Shown here: in pieces, positions 7,322-10,683 of the stretch
Layout of the letters: the number at the start of each line of letters is the position of its first letter
Position numbering within the stretch: position 1 is the first letter of the stretch
Assembly (NCBI GenBank): GCA_013329135.1
Contig: DUKU01000053.1
Span: 3,917 to 14,599, forward strand
Direction: 5' to 3'
DNA length: 10,683 bases
Source: Thermoplasmata archaeon
GTDB taxonomy: Archaea > Thermoplasmatota > Thermoplasmata > UBA10834
Made by a program: the position numbers and the translations under genes
The notes under the pieces: generated by a model
What the model was told of the DNA's origin: nothing
What the model saw: only the letters and a program-made list of their open reading frames with translations
The model's database searches: none

Positions 7322-8344
7322 TCAGTCAGCCAGCTCCAGTCCGAGGTCTTCCGCTATCCCGATCGCATCCTCATACTCGGACGCCCGCAACCTGCGCGAT
7401 ATGTCGGGATGAGCTCGTGCCATGTGCTCGGGCCTGTACTGTGCCATCACATTGACCTTGACATCCTTCAGATTCGAAGCTATCCACGTGAGAACCGGTC
7501 TCGTGCAGCATTCGACGTGCCCTGGCAAGACCAGATGTCTGATCATCATCTCTGCATGAGCCCTCCCCAGGAGGTGGTTCCTGGCCACGATGCGCAAGTA
7601 GTCGGGGGCGTTGGACAGGCTCGATGCGCAGGCGTCGTTGCCATACTTGAAGTCGGTGAGGTACACGTCGACGACTCCTTCCAGCAATGTCATGGACTCT
7701 TCGCTGAGGTACATGTTGGAGTTCCAGACCTGCGGTATGTTCGCTCGACATTCTCGCAGGGTCTGCAAGATGTACAAGAGGTTCGAGGAGGGGTCTCCGC
7801 CGACCCAGTTCACATTCCTCGCACCTGTGGAGCGGTCTCGGCGGAGCCCGCTGCCGCCTGACGCCCCCGCCCTTCTCTCGATCATCTGCGCCATCTCCAG
7901 TGGCGGTATGACCACCCCCGACCTGGGGCGCGTGCTTATTTCCCAGTTCTGGCAGTAGACGCACTCGAAGGTGCATCCCGCGAAGAAGACCGTGTATGAC
8001 GGAACGAGATCAGGTTCTTCCCCCGTGTGCAGGAACTCGCTGGTGACTCGCGCCTCCAGAACGCCACAATGGCCCGCTTCCCCTTCGCTCCTCCTTGCCC
8101 TGCACCTCCTCTCGCAGATCTCGCATTTGGAGTGGAGTCTTCTGGCAAGCTCGGTCTTCAACTCGAGCATATCCACTGCTCCGTCCTCGGATTCGACTCT
8201 GAGGGCGTTCGCGTGAGCTTCCCATAGCTCCTCCGTGGGTGCTGATATGTCAACGGCCACCTTCGCCTCTTTCGTGGAGAGGTATCTGGCCCTCGCTTCG
8301 CCGCCCAGTACGGAATAGTATCTGCCAAGGGTGCCTGAACCCAT
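7322..8344 (-). CDS. PflX-like radical SAM protein (COG1313-type)
   Basis: The 340-residue radical SAM protein resembles the uncharacterised PflX/pyruvate-formate-lyase-activase-like group. N-terminal cysteines C74, C77, C81 and C93 (CEICERRC...GHCGV) precede the SAM cluster motif C124-x3-C128-x2-C131 (CTFECVYCQNWEIS). The C-terminus has AQYRPEHMARAHPDISRRL and the E-x3-A-x3-A-x2-LGLE ending of this group. The first 70 residues are poorly conserved and helical. No glycyl radical enzyme is in the window, so an activase role is not supported. Its layout (four-cysteine head, then the radical SAM core) parallels AmrS about 2 kb away, suggesting related chemistry. ATG at 8344 lies 28 nt from a TATA-like palindrome shared with the divergent repair gene. 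The true substrate is unknown. Confidence 0.85.
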   Translation of the reverse strand: MGSGTLGRYYSVLGGEARARYLSTKEAKVAVDISAPTEELWEAHANALRVESEDGAVDMLELKTELARRLHSKCEICERRCRARRSEGEAGHCGVLEARVTSEFLHTGEEPDLVPSYTVFFAGCTFECVYCQNWEISTRPRSGVVIPPLEMAQMIERRAGASGGSGLRRDRSTGARNVNWVGGDPSSNLLYILQTLRECRANIPQVWNSNMYLSEESMTLLEGVVDVYLTDFKYGNDACASSLSNAPDYLRIVARNHLLGRAHAEMMIRHLVLPGHVECCTRPVLTWIASNLKDVKVNVMAQYRPEHMARAHPDISRRLRASEYEDAIGIAEDLGLELAD

Positions 8345-8367
8345 GCCAGTACACTTGTCGACGCAGG

Positions 8368-8377
8368 GATTTAAATC
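8368..8377. promoter_or_regulatory. Shared palindromic TATA-like element for two divergent genes
   Basis: GATTTAAATC is a perfect palindrome centred at 8372.5. The minus-strand ATG (8344) and plus-strand ATG (8400) lie 28.5 and 27.5 nt away, so one TATA element in either orientation would place both transcription starts at the start codons. The symmetry is seen directly; bidirectional use is inference. Confidence 0.55.
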
Positions 8378-8399
8378 TTACAGGGGAGTTGGATGGTTG

Positions 8400-9374
8400 A
8401 TGCGCTCTTCCCGCCTTGAGGGCATTCCTGACCTCTGGAAGGCTACGTATGATGTGGTCTCCCAGGTGCCGATAGGGCGCGTGACGACATATGGCGAGGT
8501 CGCGCGCGCATTGGGTGACGTGGTCGCCAGCAGGTTCGTCGGACTCGCGATGAGCAGGAACGACGACATCGTCCGAGTGCCTTGCAGGCGTGTCGTGCAG
8601 TCCGACGGCAGGTTGGGTGGTTATACTGGAGGTGGGCCGCAGAAGAAGGGTGCCCTGCTGGAATCCGAGGGCGTGCGGGTGGAGGATGGGAAGGTCGTGG
8701 ACCTCGACGAACTGTTGTTCACGGATTTCGTATCGGACCGTCCGCTTAAGGGACTGAGGGCGCGTCAGAAAGGGCTCCGACGTCTTGCCAAAGTCCCCAA
8801 GGGCGAGATCGACATCGATTATGTGGCCGGTGTGGATGTCGCATACAGGGGCGAGCACGCCTTTGCGGTCGCCGCACTGTTCGATTACGGATCCGGTGAG
8901 ATGACCGATCATGTGATCCACGAGGGCGACGCGGTGTTCCCATACGTTCCTACATATCTCGCGTTCAGGGAGCTTCCCCTCGTGCTGCCGTTGTTGAAGG
9001 ACCTCCCCAAGAAGACTGTCCTGATGTACGATGGGAACGGCACCCTCCATCCTGAGGGCATGGGGATTGCCACGCACGCAGGCGTGGCCTTCAAAATGCC
9101 GACCATCGGTGTGGCGAAGAGCCTGCTCTGTGGGAAACGAGGTAGGATGCGAGGTGGAGGTGTCGCGCAGATATCGCTCCACGGCAGGATTGTCGGCTTC
9201 GAGATCGTCGGTGCGGGAAGGTCAAGACCCGTGTATGTCTCCATTGGCGACGGTATCGGACAGAGGCAGACGCTCGATGTTGTGAGTAGGTTCTCCAAAC
9301 ACCGCATCCCTGAGCCAACGAGGGCCGCCCATATCATCGCTGAGCGAGCGAGTCGAGGAACAAGCCACAAATAG
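8400..9374 (+). CDS. nfi: O6-alkylguanine-DNA alkyltransferase / endonuclease V fusion
   Basis: The 324-residue two-domain DNA repair protein. Residues 8-110 are an Ogt/MGMT domain: VPIGRVTTYGEVA, SRFVGLA (R45), N54, active-site Cys62 in PCRRVV, and LLESEG (E90). Residues 112-324 are endonuclease V, which nicks near deoxyinosine: D146 in GVDVAY, PYVPTYLAFRE (Y182, E191), D211 in DGNG, H217, H226 and GVAKS. The fusion architecture is known from Ferroplasma acidarmanus. Two catalytic positions differ from the canonical families. The His after the acceptor Cys (PCHR) is Arg63, and the endonuclease V His equivalent to Thermotoga H214 is Asp284 by gap-free alignment of the YVSIGD stretch. The ATG at 8400 is chosen for its 27-28 nt spacing from the TATA-like element; 8331 would add 23 residues reading through that promoter. 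Cys62 is present, so this is not a Cys-less alkyltransferase-like protein. Confidence 0.92.
   Translation: MRSSRLEGIPDLWKATYDVVSQVPIGRVTTYGEVARALGDVVASRFVGLAMSRNDDIVRVPCRRVVQSDGRLGGYTGGGPQKKGALLESEGVRVEDGKVVDLDELLFTDFVSDRPLKGLRARQKGLRRLAKVPKGEIDIDYVAGVDVAYRGEHAFAVAALFDYGSGEMTDHVIHEGDAVFPYVPTYLAFRELPLVLPLLKDLPKKTVLMYDGNGTLHPEGMGIATHAGVAFKMPTIGVAKSLLCGKRGRMRGGGVAQISLHGRIVGFEIVGAGRSRPVYVSIGDGIGQRQTLDVVSRFSKHRIPEPTRAAHIIAERASRGTSHK
9369..9374 (+). promoter_or_regulatory. TATA-like element for panE inside the end of the repair gene
   Basis: AAATAG covers the last codon and stop of the upstream gene and is centred about 27 nt before the panE ATG, the leaderless spacing seen elsewhere here. It is short and weak, so co-transcription with the upstream gene is equally possible. 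Confidence 0.35.
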
Positions 9375-9398
9375 CCGCTTCGCGGTCATCGTTCCCTG

Positions 9399-10307
9399 AT
9401 GCGCATACTGGTGTTCGGCGCTGGTTCTCTCGGATGCGCCATGGGCGGTATCTTGGCACAGAGGCACGAGATCGTCCTCGTGGGCCGCAAGGAGAACATG
9501 GACGCCGTGAATCGCAACGGCCTGCATCTCACTGGGGAAGTCGAGGCGACTCTGAACGTCGAGACACGTGAAACGGCCGAGGATCTTGAGGCCCCCGACC
9601 TGATGATACTGACCACGAAGGCATATCACACCAAGTCTGTGGTCGACGCCCTGGCGCGCCTGCCATGGGACGACACCCCGGTCCTGACCCTCCAGAATGG
9701 CCTCGGCAACCTGGAGTTGATCCGCGCGTGGAAGGGTTCCAGAGCCTTCGGCGGGACTACCACGATGGGTGCCTCGCTCCTGTCCCCTGGAAACGTGAGG
9801 ATATCAGGCCTGGGACGGACGGTCATCGGCTCAGACATGGATGCACTCGGGGCCAAGAGGCTGGCCGAAGCGCTCTCGGCCTGCGGACTCATCGTGGATG
9901 TGGGACTGAATATCGTGGCTGAGATATGGGCGAAGGCGATAGTGAATGCCTGCATCAACCCACTTACTGCCATCCTTCGGGTGCCGAACGGGAAGCTTCT
10001 TGAGAGTGAGACCATCTCGCGCCTGATGTCAGAGCTGTGCGACGAGTGCGTCGCGGTCGCGAAGGCAGCTGGTGTGGTCCTGCCCGAGGAGAGGATGATG
10101 GATCGCGTCAGGACAGTCGCTGAGGACACGGCGGAGAATAGATCGAGCATGCTCAGGGACGTCGAGCTCGGTCGCAGGACGGAGATTGCACAGATGAACG
10201 GCATGATGTGCAAGATAGGCTCTCACCACAGGGTCCACATCCCTCTGAACCGAGCAATGGCTGCCATGGTCGAGGCGCTGGAGCCAGGTGGCCTTGAGAA
10301 AGGTTAA
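9399..10307 (+). CDS. panE: 2-dehydropantoate 2-reductase (ketopantoate reductase)
   Basis: Reduces 2-dehydropantoate to pantoate with NAD(P)H in coenzyme A synthesis (cytoplasmic). The 302-residue product is of normal length. An N-terminal Rossmann domain has GAGSLG at 7-12, K74 in LTTKAY and QNGLG at 99-103. The all-helical C-terminal domain has W177-x-K179, N183, NPLTAI at 187-192, S249-S250-M, D254, E262 in RTEI, and N267-G. These match the catalytic lysine, asparagines, serine and glutamate of the Escherichia coli enzyme. The ATG at 9399 lies 24 nt after the repair gene's stop with no clear Shine-Dalgarno, and a TATA-like AAATAG 27 nt upstream suggests a leaderless transcript. Archaeal ketopantoate reductases often use NADH; cofactor preference cannot be read from sequence here. 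Confidence 0.94.
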   Translation: MRILVFGAGSLGCAMGGILAQRHEIVLVGRKENMDAVNRNGLHLTGEVEATLNVETRETAEDLEAPDLMILTTKAYHTKSVVDALARLPWDDTPVLTLQNGLGNLELIRAWKGSRAFGGTTTMGASLLSPGNVRISGLGRTVIGSDMDALGAKRLAEALSACGLIVDVGLNIVAEIWAKAIVNACINPLTAILRVPNGKLLESETISRLMSELCDECVAVAKAAGVVLPEERMMDRVRTVAEDTAENRSSMLRDVELGRRTEIAQMNGMMCKIGSHHRVHIPLNRAMAAMVEALEPGGLEKG

Positions 10308-10310
10308 TAT
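10304..10310 (+). promoter_or_regulatory. TATA-like element for the gfcR-like gene
   Basis: TTAATAT begins at the panE stop codon and is centred about 36 nt before the ATG at 10343. This predicts a leader of about 9 nt that would contain the Shine-Dalgarno-like GTGAT at 10335-10339. Confidence 0.45.
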
Positions 10311-10311
10311 C

Positions 10312-10323
10312 GTAACATGTTAC
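10312..10323. promoter_or_regulatory. Perfect 12-bp palindrome, operator candidate
   Basis: GTAACATGTTAC is its own reverse complement. It lies between the TATA-like element (10304-10310) and the predicted transcription start (about 10334), where a bound dimer would block RNA polymerase recruitment. Autoregulation by the downstream HTH protein is an inference. Confidence 0.4.
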
Positions 10324-10342
10324 TCTTCAGGGCTGTGATAAG

Positions 10343-10683
10343 ATGGTAGATGTGAAGGAGCTGGCAGCCAACGCCAAGGTCCTCAGAAAGAAGGGCTTGA
10401 GCGTCAGGGAGATAGCAGACGAGTTACACCTTTCGATTGACACTGTCAATTACCTGATAGAATACGGGGCGGAGGGTCTCCCCCCATCAGACGTGAAGAT
10501 CGGTTGGAGGTCGATCGGTGTTTCAGGATACCGCATCGGTCTGATGTCCGAACTCATGTCGGACATCGCGCTCGAGGAACTCTCGAAGAGGGAGCAACTG
10601 GCCGATGTGGTCATGGGCGTGTCCATAAACGGGGTCCCGTTCGCCTGCAAGATATCTGAGCTACTCGGTGTGGACTTCGGGGT
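10343..10683 (+). CDS. gfcR: PyrE-like HTH transcriptional regulator (GfcR type), C-terminus beyond right edge
   Basis: The first 113 codons are visible. Residues 5-45 form a helix-turn-helix (LRKKGLSVREIADELHLSID). The start of an orotate-phosphoribosyltransferase-like domain follows, with KIGWRSIGVSGYR at about 56-68 and VVMGVSINGVPFA near residue 93. This order (HTH plus PyrE-like domain with WRSIG) marks the archaeal PyrE-like proteins. The haloarchaeal member GfcR controls sugar catabolism genes, and the PRTase fold is thought to be a ligand sensor, not an enzyme. In a non-halophile the targets are unknown, so the symbol is by family. The ATG at 10343 has GTGAT 3 nt upstream. The gene is 35 nt after panE, with its own TATA-like element and a palindrome between. 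Confidence 0.85.
   Translation, partial: MVDVKELAANAKVLRKKGLSVREIADELHLSIDTVNYLIEYGAEGLPPSDVKIGWRSIGVSGYRIGLMSELMSDIALEELSKREQLADVVMGVSINGVPFACKISELLGVDFG

Noticed and set aside
8331..8399. Upstream ATG at 8331 for the alkyltransferase/endonuclease V fusion
   Set aside because: It would overlap the start of the divergent gene and translate through the TATA-like palindrome. The added residues match no family N-terminus.

Overview
The window looks like chromosomal DNA of a high-GC archaeon, most likely a member of the Thermoplasmatota or a close euryarchaeal relative. This rests on gene content and promoters, not on a marker gene. It holds an O6-alkylguanine-DNA alkyltransferase/endonuclease V fusion (an architecture first characterised in Ferroplasma), an archaeal class II prepilin peptidase, a GfcR-type PyrE-like regulator and an AmmeMemoRadiSam radical SAM enzyme. 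Several genes have an A/T-rich TATA-like element 26-28 nt before the start codon, the geometry of leaderless archaeal transcripts.

Left part, minus strand (1-4187). Reading in the direction of transcription the order is larA (LarA-family nickel-pincer racemase), a two-CCG-domain Fe-S oxidoreductase subunit of the HdrD/GlcF type, folP (dihydropteroate synthase, overlapping the end of the Fe-S gene by 20 nt), and then a V4R-coiled coil-PAS sensor cut by the left edge. The first three look like one operon. The sensor appears to have its own promoter and a hairpin-rich leader of about 150 nt.

Middle (4188-7264). A divergent promoter region separates larA from thiL (thiamine-phosphate kinase, +), which overlaps amrS (radical SAM protein, +). 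These converge on a minus-strand A24-family prepilin peptidase.

Right part (7265-10683). A second, PflX-like radical SAM protein (-) and the alkyltransferase/endonuclease V fusion (+) diverge from a single palindromic TATA-like element midway between their start codons. Downstream on the plus strand are panE (ketopantoate reductase, coenzyme A synthesis), with a TATA-like element inside the end of the repair gene, and the first 113 codons of a GfcR-like regulator whose promoter carries a perfect 12-bp palindrome.

Functionally the window is mostly cofactor metabolism (pterin/folate, thiamine, CoA, a nickel-pincer enzyme), radical SAM chemistry and DNA repair. No RNA gene, insertion sequence, CRISPR array or phage gene was recognised. 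The most unusual signals are the substituted catalytic positions in both halves of the repair fusion, the symmetric shared promoter, the palindrome in the gfcR promoter, and the mutually exclusive hairpins ahead of the V4R sensor.
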